From Hsuehochloa calcarea (taxonomy: Eukaryota > Streptophyta > Magnoliopsida > Poales > Poaceae), in NCBI GenBank assembly GCA_036346395.1, contig CM070604.1:51115662-51179661 (forward strand): a stretch of 64,000 bases of DNA. Direction: 5' to 3'. Below, piece by piece: positions 1-11,750 of this stretch. A program made the translations under genes and the position numbers. Numbering within the stretch: the first letter of the stretch is position 1; every line of letters begins with the position of its first letter. The notes under the pieces are model-generated. The model was not told where the DNA came from. It did no database searches and worked only from the letters and a program-made list of their open reading frames with translations.

Positions 1-2346
1 CGTGCTGACTCTGCTAGGGAATACTTGTCATGGGTCCTTCGTGGGTTTCTCGCTGAGCAGGGCACTCTCTCTCGGTTTTCTTATCCTAGTGCCCATGCCT
101 AGAATGGTGTGGCTGAACGGAAGCACCGTCATCTTCTTGAGACAGCCCGTGCTCTTATGCTTGCTTCTGCTGTTCCACCACACTTTTGAGCTGAAGCTAT
201 TTCTACTGCCACTTTCCTGACTAATATTTAGCCTTCTTCTGCTCTTCAGGGTGGGATTCCAGTTGAACGTCTCTGTGGTAAGACTCCTGACTATTCTAGT
301 CTTCGCCTCTTTGGATGGGTGTGTTATGTTCTTCTTGCCCCTCGTGAGCGCACCAAGTTGACCGCTTAGTCCGTAGAGTGCGTCTTTCTGGGCTATAGCG
401 TTGAGCATAAGGGATATCGTTGTTGGGATCCTGTTAGCCGACGGATGCGGGTTTCTCGAGATGTCACTTTGATGAGTCTCGTCCTTTCTACCCTCGTCCT
501 TCTCCTTCCACCACTCCAGCATCTCTTGTTGAGCCGCTTTCTTTTCTGACTTTTCCTGCCACCCCCATAGTCACCACACCTCCATCACCGCCTTTGGCCT
601 CTTCGGTTCCTCCTTCACCGTCTCCTTCGCTACCGCAACCCTCTACAAAGGCTTCTCTCGGACTTCGTCCTTCTTATCCTCTTTACTACACTCGTCGTCC
701 GCGAGTTGAGGATTCTTCTGATGCGCCATCTTCTTTTGATGGTTCATCTTCTTTGGCCTCTCTTCGTGATCGCCAGTCTATTCGGCCTCCTACGCGCTTT
801 TGTTTAGCGGCTCTTGCCGAACCGACTTCTTATCGTGATGCTGCTGTTCATCAGGAGTGGCAGCATGTGATGGCAGAGGAGATTGCTGCCCTTGAGCGTA
901 CTGGCACATGGGATCTTGTCCCTCTTCCCGCGCGTGTTACTCCTATCATGTGCAAGTGGGTTTACAAGATTAAGACCCGCTTTGATGGTTCTCTTGAGCG
1001 CTACAAGGCTCTTCTTGTGGTACGTGGTTTTCAGCAGGAGCATGGTCTTGATTATGATAAGAATTTTGCTCCTGTGACTCACATGACCACTGTTCGCACT
1101 CTTCTTGCTGTGGCATCTGTTCAGGTATGATCCATCTCTCAGCTTGATGTCAAGAATGTCTTTCTTAATGGTGAGCTGCGTGAGGAGGTTTATATGCAGC
1201 CACCACCCGGGTATTTTGTTTCTGATGGTATGGTTTGTCGCCTTCGCTGGTCTCTGTACGGCCTCAAGCAAGCTCCTCGTGCTTGGTTTGATCGTTTCTT
1301 CTCTGTTGTCACTGCAGCTGGTTTCTCTGCCAGTGCTCATGATCCTGCTCTTTTTATTCGCACTTCGCCTCGTGGTCGGACGCTTCTCCTCTTATATGTT
1401 AACGATATGATCATTTACTAGAGATGATTCTCAGTACATCACTTTTGTCAAGGAGCGTCTTAGTTTCTCATGTCTGATCTGGGTCCTCTTCGCTACTTTC
1501 TTAGGATTGAGGTTATTTCTACGCCTGTGGGTTTCTATCTGTCCCAAGAAAAGTATATTCAGGACCTTCTTGATCGTGCTTCTCTTACGGATCAGCACAC
1601 CGCTGAGACTCCCATGGAGCTTAATGTTCATCTTCGGTCTACTGATGGTGAGCCTCTTACTGATCCTACTCGATATCGTCATCTTGTCGGGAGTCTTGTT
1701 TATCTGGGTGTCACCCGTCCTGACATTTCATACCCTGTGCATATCCTGAGTCAGTTTGTTTCTGCTCCCACTCAGCTCCACTATAGTCATCTTCTTCGTG
1801 TTCTACGATATCTTCGTGGAACCATTACTCGTCTTCTATTTTTCCCTCGTTCCAGCTCTTTACAACTCCAGGCATATTCTGATGCTACCTGGGCTAGTGA
1901 CCACTCTGATCGCCGGTCTCTTTCTTCCTATTGTGTTTTTCTTGGTGGATCTCTCATTGCCTGGAAAACTAAGAAGTAGACAACAGTTTTTCGTTCGAGT
2001 GCTGAGGCTGAGTTGCAAGCTATGGCCTTGTTGACTGCGGAGGTTACTTGGCTACGGTGGTTACTTGAGGATTTTGGTGTTTCTGTTTCAGCATCTACTC
2101 CTCTTTCGTCTGACAGTACAGGAGCTATTAGTATTGCTACAAATCCGGTGAAACATGAGCTTACAAAGCATATTGGTGTTGATGCTTCTACATGCAGACC
2201 TAGGTGCAGGATCAAATTGTTGCTCTTCAGTATGTATCTTCGAAACTTCAGTTGGCAGACTTCTTCACAAAAGCACAGACCAGAGCTCAGCACAGCTTCT
2301 ATCTCTCCAAACTTAATGTTGTTGATCTACCATAAGTTTGAGGGGG
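1..2346 (+). pseudogene. Ty1/Copia polyprotein, 3' half (integrase-RT-RNase H), degenerate
   Basis: This is the downstream part of a Copia pol gene that enters from outside the window. Reading across frames gives the integrase C-terminal half (about 1-480, with motifs like AERKHRHLLE and GCVCYVLLAPRERTKLTA), a proline/serine-rich linker, reverse transcriptase (about 860-1480, KWVYKIKTRFDGSLERYKA, QLDVKN, LYGLKQAPRAWF) and RNase H (about 1860-2330, AYSDATWASD, SSAEAEL, SDSTGAI). Several frameshifts and stops break it. The first Asp of the catalytic RT motif YVDD is Asn here (YVND, about 1397-1408), followed soon by a TAG. It is therefore a dead copy. It resembles the Copia copies at 4.6-7.1, 10-15 and 30.7-31.6 kb but is distinct from them. 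No nearby host gene depends on it. Confidence 0.93.
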
Positions 2347-2444
2347 TGTTAAATGTGTATTATACAATGGCCTCTTTGCATATGTAACACTTATGTATGT
2401 GTATATATATTGACCTGTATTGAATACAAACGACATTCATAACA
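2347..2444 (+). repeat. Probable 3' LTR of the Copia element
   Basis: The polypurine tract AGTTTGAGGGGG lies just after the RNase H region, and a TG dinucleotide opens at 2347 (TGTTAAATG). A matching end, CATAACA, closes near 2444. The short length (about 98 bp) resembles the 107-128 bp LTRs of the other Copia elements here. The 5' LTR is outside the window, so the right boundary is inferred from the expected TG...CA ends only. Confidence 0.55.
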
Positions 2445-2655
2445 ATAATTACCATAATTGCAGTACACTTCACATCGATACAGACTCCAAGTTAGAGATA
2501 ATATATATGTAAGCCCAATGATTGAGATTTTTTGGACACAAACTCATTTAAGGACTCCAGTACTCCACTTCTTTTAGTTTTATATAATCATCCTACATTT
2601 TTGCCTGTGACTTCTAATTTACAAACCTTTTCCCATGCTTAAACTTCTAAGCATT
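2445..2655. other. AT-rich spacer, nothing recognised
   Basis: AT-rich sequence between the Copia LTR and a LINE tail. It may be remnant intron sequence of the MED13 locus, but no splice site or coding similarity supports that. Confidence 0.4.
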
Positions 2656-3272
2656 CCTTTTTTTTATGGGAAATAGCAGGGGAGAGCCCTACTGAAACAT
2701 ATTGATAACTATAAAAGAAATACAGAGTTAAGAGGGAGAAAAGATAAAGAAAAGCCCTAAACAAAAAGAAAAGCCCTAAATAATCCAACTAGACGAAGCA
2801 GCCAGCATTGTTGGAGGCAATCTGACTTTGAACAAATCTAAATCTGCAAATAAGAGCCTCGTCCGTCTATGTTTGTTGGGAGGGATTTTCTTGAAGATCC
2901 AATTATTTTTTTGAAGCCAGATTGCCAACAAGCTAGAGTAGTAAATTCCTTAAAGAACGACTTCTTTGAGCCTGCCTGTGATTTCACCATCACCAGCATG
3001 TCAAATATTTCAATTGAAATATCCCAGTTGACATTAATCATACTATTAACAGTTAACACTCTTTTTTGCTGAACTGGCATTTAAAAAATAGATGCAACCA
3101 ATCTCCCATGTTGGCAGAACAAAGTGCACAAGTTATACCACCACACCGTCAACTCCAAAATTCTTTCTGCGAAGCATCTCTTTGGTGTTAATTTTTCCTC
3201 GAAAAAGAATTCAAAAGAATACTCTATGTTTAAGCATGCATTCATTTTTCCAGACCCAGTTGTTAATAGGAT
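2656..3272 (-). mobile_element. LINE (L1-type) 3' end with ORF2 C-terminus
   Basis: On the minus strand, 3080-2838 reads as the last part of a plant L1-type ORF2: a decayed zf-RVT zinc-binding region (CALCSANMGDWLHLF, then residues like SIEIFDMLVMVKSQAG and FKKIIGSSRKSLPTN). It is followed by a 3' UTR-like sequence ending in CTATTTCCCATAAAAAAAA, an A-tail that appears as the T-run at 2658-2666 on the plus strand. The 5' part of the element is missing, as is usual for 5'-truncated LINE insertions. The family call rests on the zinc-binding spacing and the poly-A end; the protein match is from memory of rice LINEs. Confidence 0.6.
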
Positions 3273-3590
3273 ATACCTTTTTTAGGAAACAATAGGGGAG
3301 AACCCTACTGAAAATGTAAGTAGGAGATACTGGAATATTCCTGTTAAAAACAGATAAGACTTTTTAGCCACAAATTTGTCAGGGCCCCAAATAAAAGACT
3401 CAAATGTCCTGATCAACATTGAATTTAAGTAAAGAAATCCTCTGTTGTAGTTCTTGTTATTTATGATGTGCTTCAAGCTTTCAACTCTTGTTTCTCCATG
3501 GATGAATTGATATTTCTTACATGTTTTGCCTTGAAAAGTGTTCCGCAATATGATAATATATTTTAACACCGGTGGTCCATGATACATGCA
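3273..3590 (-). mobile_element. Second LINE 3' tail and upstream flank
   Basis: Sequence at 3273-3310 repeats the tail of the previous LINE (minus strand CAGTAGGGTTCTCCCC followed by an A-run). Two LINE ends of the same family therefore lie about 615 bp apart in the same direction. From about 3310 to 3590 there is no recognised coding sequence; it ends in a splice-acceptor-like ATGCAG before the MED13 exon. Confidence 0.45.
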
Positions 3591-4475
3591 GGTAATTTAT
3601 GTAGTTTGCCCATTTCCTGAACCATCTGCATTTCTACAGACACTGGTAGAGTGTTCTGTTGCTCTTGGGTTTGTTAATTTATCCCCAGAGAAAGAAAAGA
3701 AATCTTTCTTATATTCCCAGGTCACCAAAGCCCTAAACTGCGGTGCTTCTGCCGATGAAGCATCAGCATCCAATGTTGTAATGCTCTCTGGATTCATTAT
3801 ACCTAAGCTTGTCTTGCAGATTGTTACTGTTGAAATTTTACTGAGACTCCATAAACCAAATAATGAGCTTACTGTTTTGAAGGACATAGCGTTTACTGTG
3901 TACCACAAGGCTTGACGAATCCCACGGGCAGTTTCCACAATTGAGATGTTTCAGTCACCTACTTATATAGGTAGATCTCAGTCCACAATGATGCATGTTT
4001 CATCTCCTGGCCCTACCCTTTGGAAAGAATGCTTAGTTCCTCGGATGTCTGGACCAACCCTCTCAAGAGAAACAGATTTTGATGCACCCATGAGGTCGGT
4101 AGCATGGGATAACTCGTGGCAACCAGCTCGTTCTGGAGGGTTGCTGGAGCCAAGTAAGCCCCCCGATATATGTGCTCAAGATGACAAGAAGTAGGCCTTT
4201 GAGCCACTTTTCATACTAGCAGAGTCTGGGTCTGTCGATTACAATGCTGTAATGGAATCCTCAAAATCTGGAGTGGATGGAAGTGGTAGCGGGGTTTACA
4301 GTTCAGTCAGGTGGTGGCTCTGATAGTGGAGTGAGTGCTCTACTCGAAGGGTCTGAGAGTGACACAGCAACAAGTCCTCATTGCTGCTATGGTTGGACTG
4401 AGGACTGGCGATGGTTAGTATGCATCTGGACAGATTCTAGAGGAGAGTTATTGAACAGTTTAATATTTCCTTTTG

Positions 4476-4595
4476 GTGGTGTTAGTAGCCTCCAAGATAC
4501 TAAAGTTCTCCAAAGCCTTTTCATCCAAATTCTGCAGCAGGGTTGTCAAATAATGTCTTCTCCTGAAGCTAGCAATATGCGACCAAGAGATGTCA
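4476..4595 (+). repeat. 120-bp direct repeat, left copy (MED13 exon)
   Basis: This exon segment (starting GTGGTGTTAGTAGCC, ending GAGATGTCA) recurs without any mismatch at 7067-7186. The two copies flank the Copia fragment exactly. Confidence 0.97.
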
Positions 4596-7066
4596 ACTGG
4601 ACTCTCTTCGTGACTTCTTTGTCGTTCTGCTCATGTTGCTTGGTATTGCATCTTGACCGAGAGTTTCAGCGTGTCTACGAGTTCCTTACTCGCGCCGTCC
4701 CGAAGTTCGGCAGAGGCGTGCGCGCTACTTGCACGCCACCGTGTCACTCTTCCGGAGGCCCTTACCGAGATACGCGCGAGAGAGACTCGCCTCGAGTGGT
4801 GCCGCCTAATGCCACTCCTCCGTGCTCGCCGCCGTGCACACCGATCGCTTCACGCTTCAAGACACCGCCTCCTCCAGCCGATCGCCACAGTGGTTACATG
4901 ACTTCCGATTCTTCCACTCTATCTTTTGTTACACCTCTTGATTCCCCGCTCGGTGTTCATCACGATGGTACCTCTCTTTACGCCTCTCGGTCGAGGACCT
5001 CTTAGCAACTCATCTTTTCATGTTCCTTCATTGCTCATGTTCCTCGCCTAACCATGCAAATTTCTTTCTCGGCCAGATGACATCGACCTTGGTTATCGGA
5101 TCATTCTCGACTCGACTCTTGTTGTGTTCAGACCGCCATACGAGAGCTCGTTGGTTCTCGCCTCGACGCCTTGACTCGCAGCTGCCTCTCGGAGCTTGAT
5201 CGGCTTCACCTTCCTTCCACGCCACCGCCGCCGCCAGCCTCTCCGCTCGCTTACTTCGTCTCACCGGCTCTTTCCAACAATGGCATCACCGCTTGGCCAT
5301 CTGTGTGGCTCTCGCCCCGTCTCTCTTTAGTTCGTCGTGGTCTTCTGGGTCCTGCCTCGGAGACGTGTCTCTACATTGTCGGTGTAGTTAGGCAAACAGC
5401 TTGACTTCCTTATCCTCATAGTGAGTCGGTGTCTCAACGTCCTTTTGATCTTGTTCATTCGGATGTTTGGGGTCCGCCCTTCATTTCGAAGGGGTCATCT
5501 ATACTATATCATATTTATAGATGATTTCTCTCGCCACACTTGGATATATTTCATGTCTTCGTGAGTGAGGTCTTGTCTATCTATAAACAGCTTGCCACTA
5601 TGGTTCACACACGCTCCACTCCTATTCGTGTCTTTCGTGCAGACTCTGTTGGCGAGTACCTCTCTCATCACCGCGCAGCTTCCATCGACTGTGGCACTCT
5701 CGCCGCCCTCTCTTGTCCCGGTGCTCATGCTCGAATGGTGTTGCCGCGCAAGCATCGTCACCTCCTTGAGTCGGCTCGCACCGATGATTGCCGCCTATTC
5801 CACCTCACTTTGGGCGAGGTCGTTTCCACCGCCACTTATCTCGCCAACATCCAACCTTCTTCTGCTCTTCGTTCGCCATCCCTATTGAGCGCCTCTGTGG
5901 TCTCCTTCCTCGACTACTCGCCTTCGCTCGCCGTTTGGCTACGCTTGCTACGCTCTCCTCGCCGAGAACGCACTAAACCGATCGCCACCATTGAGTGTGT
6001 CTTTTTGTACAAGATGTTGAGCACAAGGGCTATCTGTCTTGGGATCTGTTGGTCGACGGATGCGGATTTCTGATGTGACTTTCGACGAGTCTCGTCCCTT
6101 CTACCCACGCCCCGCTCTTCTTCGACTTCCTCTGTGGAGTCTCTCGCCCTTTGACCTTTCCAGATACACCTATCTCGTCTCCACATATTTCTCCCGTGGC
6201 CTCTCCGCCATTGTCGCCGCCTGCTTTCGCTCTCTGCGCTCCTCGGGCCCCCACTACACTCGTCTACACTCGTCGACCTCGTATTGAGGATCTTCCAGAT
6301 GAGCCCACTTCTCCCGATGTTTCATCTTCTTCGATGCTTCATCTTCCCCGATGGGTCGTCTTCCTCGCTACGCCTCCGCGACGCTGATCGATTCGCCCGC
6401 CTGCTTTGTCTTTGCCGGGCGCAGCTACTCGTGAGTCTCGCCTCCCACCGGATGTCGTTACTCATCCCGAGTGGCAAGATGCCATGGCCGAGAGATTGCG
6501 CCTCGAGCGCATTTAGTACTTGGGATCTTGTGCCTTTTCCATCTCACTCTCGTCCCATCACATGTAAGTGGGTCTATAAGATTAAGACTCGCTTTGATGG
6601 CTCTCTTGAGCGTTATAAGGCGCGCCTTGTTGCTCGTGGCTCCAAAGCAGAGCATGGTCGTGACTACGACGAGACTTTTGATCCCGTGGCCCACATGACC
6701 ACTTATCCGCACTCTTCTTTCGGTGGCCTGCTCGCCATCGGTCTGCTTCTCAACTTGATGTCAAGAATGCCTTTCTTAATGGCGAAGGCGTGAGGAGGTC
6801 TACATGCATCCGCCACCGGGTATTCTCATTCTCGAGGGCATGGTCTGCCGCCGCCGCTTCTCTCTATGGCCTTAAGCAAGCCCTCGTGCTCGGTTTGAGC
6901 GCTTCTCCTCTGTGGTCATCGCTGCCGCTTTTCAAAGAAGTGATCATGATCTCGCTCTTTGTCCACACTGAACAGTTTCAATATTCCGACTCCTTTGGAA
7001 GTTCTGCGATACCTTGTGGGACTATCTCTCGCCGCTTCTTCTTTCCACGCTCACTCGCTATGACCA
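4596..7066 (+). mobile_element. Internal Copia fragment inserted in MED13 exon
   Basis: A piece of a Copia element without LTRs. In order it carries degenerate gag, GAG-pre-integrase (WHHRLGHL-like, near 5280), integrase (5460-6100), a linker (TRRPRIEDLPDEPT, near 6270), and RT (6480-6960, CKWVYKIKTRFDGSLERYKARLVARG), then a scrap of sequence just upstream of RNase H ending at 7066. It is collinear with the reverse complement of the full element at 9987-15140 (from about 13.82 kb to about 10.58 kb there) and has many small deletions. The left junction shows a 4-bp microhomology (GTCA) with the exon. No element-encoded ends are present, so it did not arrive by ordinary integration. Confidence 0.9.
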
Positions 7067-7186
7067 GTGGTGTTAGTAGCCTCCAAGATACTAAAGTTCT
7101 CCAAAGCCTTTTCATCCAAATTCTGCAGCAGGGTTGTCAAATAATGTCTTCTCCTGAAGCTAGCAATATGCGACCAAGAGATGTCA
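7067..7186 (+). repeat. 120-bp direct repeat, right copy (MED13 exon)
   Basis: Identical over 120 bp to 4476-4595. From 7187 the exon continues normally (IITRIGGFLELEIQ), so this copy is joined to the downstream gene. Confidence 0.97.
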
Positions 7187-8706
7187 TAATAACCCGTATT
7201 GGAGGTTTCCTTGAACTTGAAATTCAGGGTAGTAATCGCTTTTAGCATAAACTCTACTTTTTATTTGTTAAGAGTTAAACCATAATGTGTGATTGTCTTG
7301 TATATTTTTTGTATGAAGAATGGCAAAAAGCAATACACTCTTTTGGTGGTAATGAAGTCGAGAAGTGGCCTGTGCAGTTACGACGATCTATACCAGAGGG
7401 TCTTCCATCAAATGCTAATGGACAAACACTCCAGCAACAAGATATGGGCTTAATCCAAGACAGAAACACGCCTTCATCACCAAGCCCTTTGTACAACCCT
7501 CATTCAAAATCTAGCTTCATGAAGGGTCAGTCAAGCAACCAAAAGCATATTCTGGTGGAACAAACTGGAATGGACAGTCCAAGGGGTTCATTGCACTTGG
7601 TTCGCAGTATCAGTTTGGTTGCAGTTTCCCAAGCAATCTGTTGACCAGACCTACTTCTGGTAAGTAATACCTGCATATATATCGTTATATCCTGGCAGCC
7701 TTATATCTTAATCTACAAGTTTTCAGTTTGTACCCATTTGATGTGGATCTTAGTTTAATGCGGCATTTTCTTAGAATAGTCTAAAGTAATCACTTCATGA
7801 TTTTGTCATACATGAATATATCATTCGACCAAATGCTTAAAATCTACGTCATGCTCTCTGCCTCTCCTATCTTAGTTTTTTTTTTTACTACGGACATATG
7901 ATTAATTTTTAACCAATAACAATGTATTATATAATTATAAATCAATTAGCAAATTCTTTGTTTGATTTGAGCTATTGTTCAAGTGTACCAATAATAAATC
8001 TCTTGTTTGTAAGGAAACCAGTAGGAAAAGATGGAATGACATTTATTTATGTTTGATAAATTGTAATCTTTTACAGGTGAAGGGAATCAAAGCGGCAGTG
8101 GTCCTTCCAGTTACTTGGAAGGGCTCACTCCAGTGAAGTCCATTGGGTCAATGTCGGCATCGTATCTCCTAGTTCCTTCACCAAGTATGCGATACCTTTC
8201 TCCTGCGGCATTACAGCTTGCTTCCGACATGCCTTCCATCAGAATCTCCACCACTTGCCCACCTACTGCACAGCGAAGGGACAGCAATTCCCTTGGCAAT
8301 GGACTCTGCACAACTTGTCAAAGAGGACAAGCCCTCTGTTCTCTCAGTTAGCATTACTGATCACTATGGAGGCAGCATTGCCGGTGTTCAAGAAAAGATG
8401 AGCCGAGGGGTTGGCAACAGCAACATGAGCAAGCAGGCGAGGAACTTCACACAGGAAACAGCAACTCAAGATTATGAGATGAAGATGCATAATGTGTTGG
8501 AAACCGTGGCCGCTGAGCTCCACTCCCTTTCATGGATGACAGTAAGTCCGGTGTACATTGAAAGACGCAGCGCCCTGCGCTTCCACTGTGATATGGTCCT
8601 AAGGCTGAGGAGACTTCTCCACTATGCTGATCGACATCTCTCTCAATCGACAGAGAGCGAGAGGGGTCAACAAAATTCACATGTAGTTCTTGCACAGGGA
8701 AAATAA

Positions 8707-9981
8707 GGGCTAGATGATGCTCAAAGCTCCGTGTCTATGTGTATGTATCTAGGTAGGGAGGTGAGGGGCACATTGACGAGCTCTCTAGCCTGATTTTGCC
8801 TTCATAATGACTGACAATTCTAATTTCTCGTGTTGAGGGTGTACCTCTCCCTGGATTAGTTGTAATGTTGTAGAACAGATATAATTCGGTAGGTTGTGTC
8901 ATTGGTGGGTTCTTCTATTGGTTTGGAAAATTCGTTGCTTGTCGAGGGGGTGCTATTACTTGTTGAAATGTTGTTCTCGTGTAAGAAAATGCGATAGATC
9001 CTGAACAGGCCTGTTCTCGCATCCTTTCAATTCAGTGTGAACCACTTGGTTTCCTGACATTTTGCAACAACAGAATTGGCCGTGTTTCGACAGAATTTTG
9101 TTGGGGCCAGCATGGCTCAACAACAATTACCTTAGATAACCCTTTGGTTCTTGACAAAGTTTGCTGGCGTTCGATACTTTAGTACCCTGCCCTCGGCTGA
9201 GATTTCTGGTTGCCGCCTCACCGGCTCTACTTCTGTTTACCAGGAATTGGCTGGGAATCACTGAAATGACTGTTTCCAGAATCTAGCTGGAAAGCGGTTG
9301 CCCACGGCTGTAGCTTTCCTGATGGCTTCTGACGGGGCTGCAACCTAAAATGCCGCGAAAAAAATCACCTGTTTAGAACGGTTTTCGGCTTTTCCGAGGA
9401 AAAAATGGAAGCATCCTAGATCTCTCTAATAACAATGACATGTATCAATAGCTCGATGATGTCTTCTCCCTGTCGTTATACCACAGCATATCCGACAAAA
9501 GCTTCTGCCTACACAAATCAGATTCATTGGATCTTGAGGATGTTCCTCGTGAGTTAGATCATTTCAGCTCTAACTTCTTCCATGCCACTCACTTAACACG
9601 CAATTAGGATACTAGTGCCTGCAAGCTCTGGGCATCTGGTCCATTAAACTTTGTCATGTTCATCAAGCAAAGCTGGTTAGATTGGCCATATGTATAGAGT
9701 TGTACCTGCACTTGCCATTGATAATTGAATCATGTAGTAAACGTCGCAGGCAAGGGCCTGCTCAAATGAGAAACGTAACTACCTTTATTTACTTCCACCC
9801 AATAAACCAGCACCATCCTTTCTTTATCAATCTTTTAGAAGAAATTTTTAAGAAGTGAATAGCTACTTGGAAGAAAATGAATGAGAAGACGACAAAACAA
9901 AACCTTGAAAGAAACCACCTTGGAAGGGTTGGCTGTAATTGAGCTATGACGTGACTCTGTAAGGAGGAATATCCACAGGTT
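8707..9981. other. MED13 downstream sequence, no gene recognised
   Basis: Follows the MED13 stop. The first 300 bp probably represent the former 3' UTR. The rest, including a short segment with repeated GGCTG/CTGG words near 9180-9330, shows no coding or transposon signature I can name. Confidence 0.4.
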
Positions 9982-9986
9982 CAATT
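9982..9986. repeat. Target site duplication CAATT, left
   Basis: CAATT directly precedes the left LTR and is repeated at 15141-15145 directly after the right LTR. Confidence 0.85.
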
Positions 9987-10112
9987 TGTTATGATTGTTG
10001 CTTGATATCGCGCCAATCGCCAAGATATATACACACGCATGTTACGTATAAAGCGAAACCAAATCAAATAGAGCTTCTACTCTAACACAAGTCTCTAACT
10101 ATATCTCTAACA
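9987..10112 (-). repeat. 3' LTR of Copia element (left end)
   Basis: 126 bp, TGTTATGATT...CTCTAACA on the plus strand. It differs from the other LTR mainly in the middle (about 10 or more positions), and the outer 40 bp on the right are identical. Confidence 0.93.
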
Positions 10113-10179
10113 CCCTCAAACTCATGGTGGATCAACAACACCGAAGTTTGGAGAGGTAGAAAACGTGTTTGTGCTCGAG

Positions 10180-10819
10180 TCCGGGCCTTCGTGAAGAAAT
10201 CCGCTATCCAAGCTCAAGGCACATATCAAGAGCAATCACCGATCATGCACACAAGACCTCATGAAGGAAGCATCAACACCAATATGCTTGGTGAGCTCAT
10301 GCTTCACGTGGTCACGGGCACACCGATAGCACTGCATCGTTCGACAAGAGAGGAGTCGGTGTAATGTAAACACCAAAATCCTCAAGTAACCACCGTAGCT
10401 GGTAATCTCTGCTTTGTCAAGAGAGCCATAGCTCGCAACTCACCTCTGACTAACGGACACCGCACTCGCTTCTTCGCCTTCCGTGCAATAAGCGAACCAC
10501 CAAGAAAAACACAAGAAGCGAGATAGACCGCGATCGGAGGATCACGCCCAAGTAGCATCCGAATAAGCTCAAGTCGTAACGAGCCGGAGCGTGGAAAGAA
10601 GAGACGGAGAGATAGTCCTACGAAGGTATCGCAGAACTCAAGAAGGTGGATGTAGTGGACTGAGCGGAGCAAAAACAAACCGACTCGTAATGTGAATCGG
10701 ATAAGTGATATCCGGACGAGTAATGACAAGGTAGACAAGACTCCCAACAAGATGACGATAGCGAGCCTGGACGTAAAGAGGCTCGCCATCGAGGGTCTGA
10801 GGTGAACATTGAGCTCCAT
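10180..10819 (-). pseudogene. Copia RNase H domain, degenerate
   Basis: Minus-strand frames recover pieces such as MELNVHLRPS, FLGGSLIARKAKK and ELRAMALLT, corresponding to the connection and RNase H domain of Copia pol. Frameshifts occur every 50-150 bp. Confidence 0.8.
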
Positions 10820-10867
10820 AGGAGTCTCAACAGACGCGATCGCGAGGGAGGCGCGATCAAGAAGTTC

Positions 10868-11620
10868 TCAATATACTTCTCTTGGGACATAAAGAAACCA
10901 TCCGAGTGGAAGTAACCTCAATCCCAAGGAAGTAACGAAGAGGACCAAGATCCGACATAAGGAATCGCTCACTAAGACGAGCCTTGACAAAGGCAATGTA
11001 CTCGTAGTCATCTCCTGAATGATCATATCATCAACATATAGAAGAAGAAGAGTCCACCACGAGACGAAGTGTGGACAAAAACGCAGGTCATGATCACTTG
11101 TCAAAAACCAAAGCAGAAGTGACTACAGAGGAGAAGCGCCAAACCAGCACGAGGGCTTGCTTAAGGCCATAGAGAGCGACGAAGGCGCTGCACCATGCCC
11201 TCAGAATGAAATACCCAAAGTGGCGGATGCATGTAGACCTCCTCACGCAACTCGCCATTAAGAAAGGCATTCTTGACATCAAGTTGAGAATGCACTGCGA
11301 TGGCAATGACGCCACCGAAAGAAGAGCGCGGACAAGGTCATGTGGGCCACAGAGCAAAAGTCTCGTCAGAGTCACGACCATGCCCTGCTGAAGCCACGAG
11401 CAACAAGACGCGCTTTATAGCGCTCAAGAGAGCCATCGAGCGAGTCTTAATCTTATAGACCCACTTACATGTGATGGGACGAGCGAGATGGAAAAGGAAC
11501 AAGATCCCAAGTACCAAGACGCTCGAGGGCAAGAATCTCCTCGGCCATGGCATGCCGCCACTCAGATGAGTAACAAAGATCCCTGTGGAGGCAAAGCTCA
11601 CAAGTAGTCGCGCCAAAGAA
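10868..11620 (-). pseudogene. Copia reverse transcriptase domain, degenerate
   Basis: Fragments TCKWVYKIKTRS, HGRDSDETFA, LYGLKQALV and LLLYVDDMII appear in different minus-strand frames. The catalytic YVDD is preserved (near 11025-11040), unlike the copy at 1.4 kb. Small deletions prevent one continuous frame. Confidence 0.85.
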
Positions 11621-11750
11621 AGGCAAAACGGCAGGGGGCCAATCGACCGGCGATCGCGAGAGCGTAACGAGGAGAAGACGGCCCATCAGGGGAAGATGAA
11701 TCATCAGAAGAAGATGAAACATCGTGGGAAGTGGGCTCATCCGAAGATCC

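Larger units (their letters stand above)
3592..8706 (+). pseudogene. MED13: Mediator subunit 13 (MED13), C-terminal fragment, disrupted
   Basis: MED13 belongs to the Mediator kinase module (CDK8, CycC, MED12, MED13), which regulates RNA polymerase II. Recognisable stretches include YVVCPFPEPSAFLQTLVE, VVMLSGFIIPKLVLQ, SPGPTLWKECLVPRMSG, CCYGWTEDWRWLVCIW, FIQILQQGCQIMSSPEAS, SYLLVPSPSMRYLSP and MVLRLRRLLHYADRHLSQS. Exon blocks are 3592-4595, 7187-7228, 7319-7659 and 8077-8706, with plausible GT/AG introns at 7229-7318 and 7660-8076. Lesions are: TGA at 3913-3915 in place of an expected Arg codon (CGA to TGA); TAG at 4192-4194; a frameshift near 4305; a Copia fragment inserted after 4595 with a duplicated 120-bp exon segment; a short deletion near 7630; a GCTTGCTT 4-bp duplication at 8216-8223 that shifts the frame; and a short in-frame deletion near 8308. 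The N-terminal half is absent. An intact MED13 must exist elsewhere if this is the only copy here. Confidence 0.9.

Noticed and set aside
3586..3591. ATG at 3586 as the MED13 start
   Set aside because: It belongs to the acceptor sequence ATGCAG; the preserved coding begins at 3592 as an internal exon of a longer gene.
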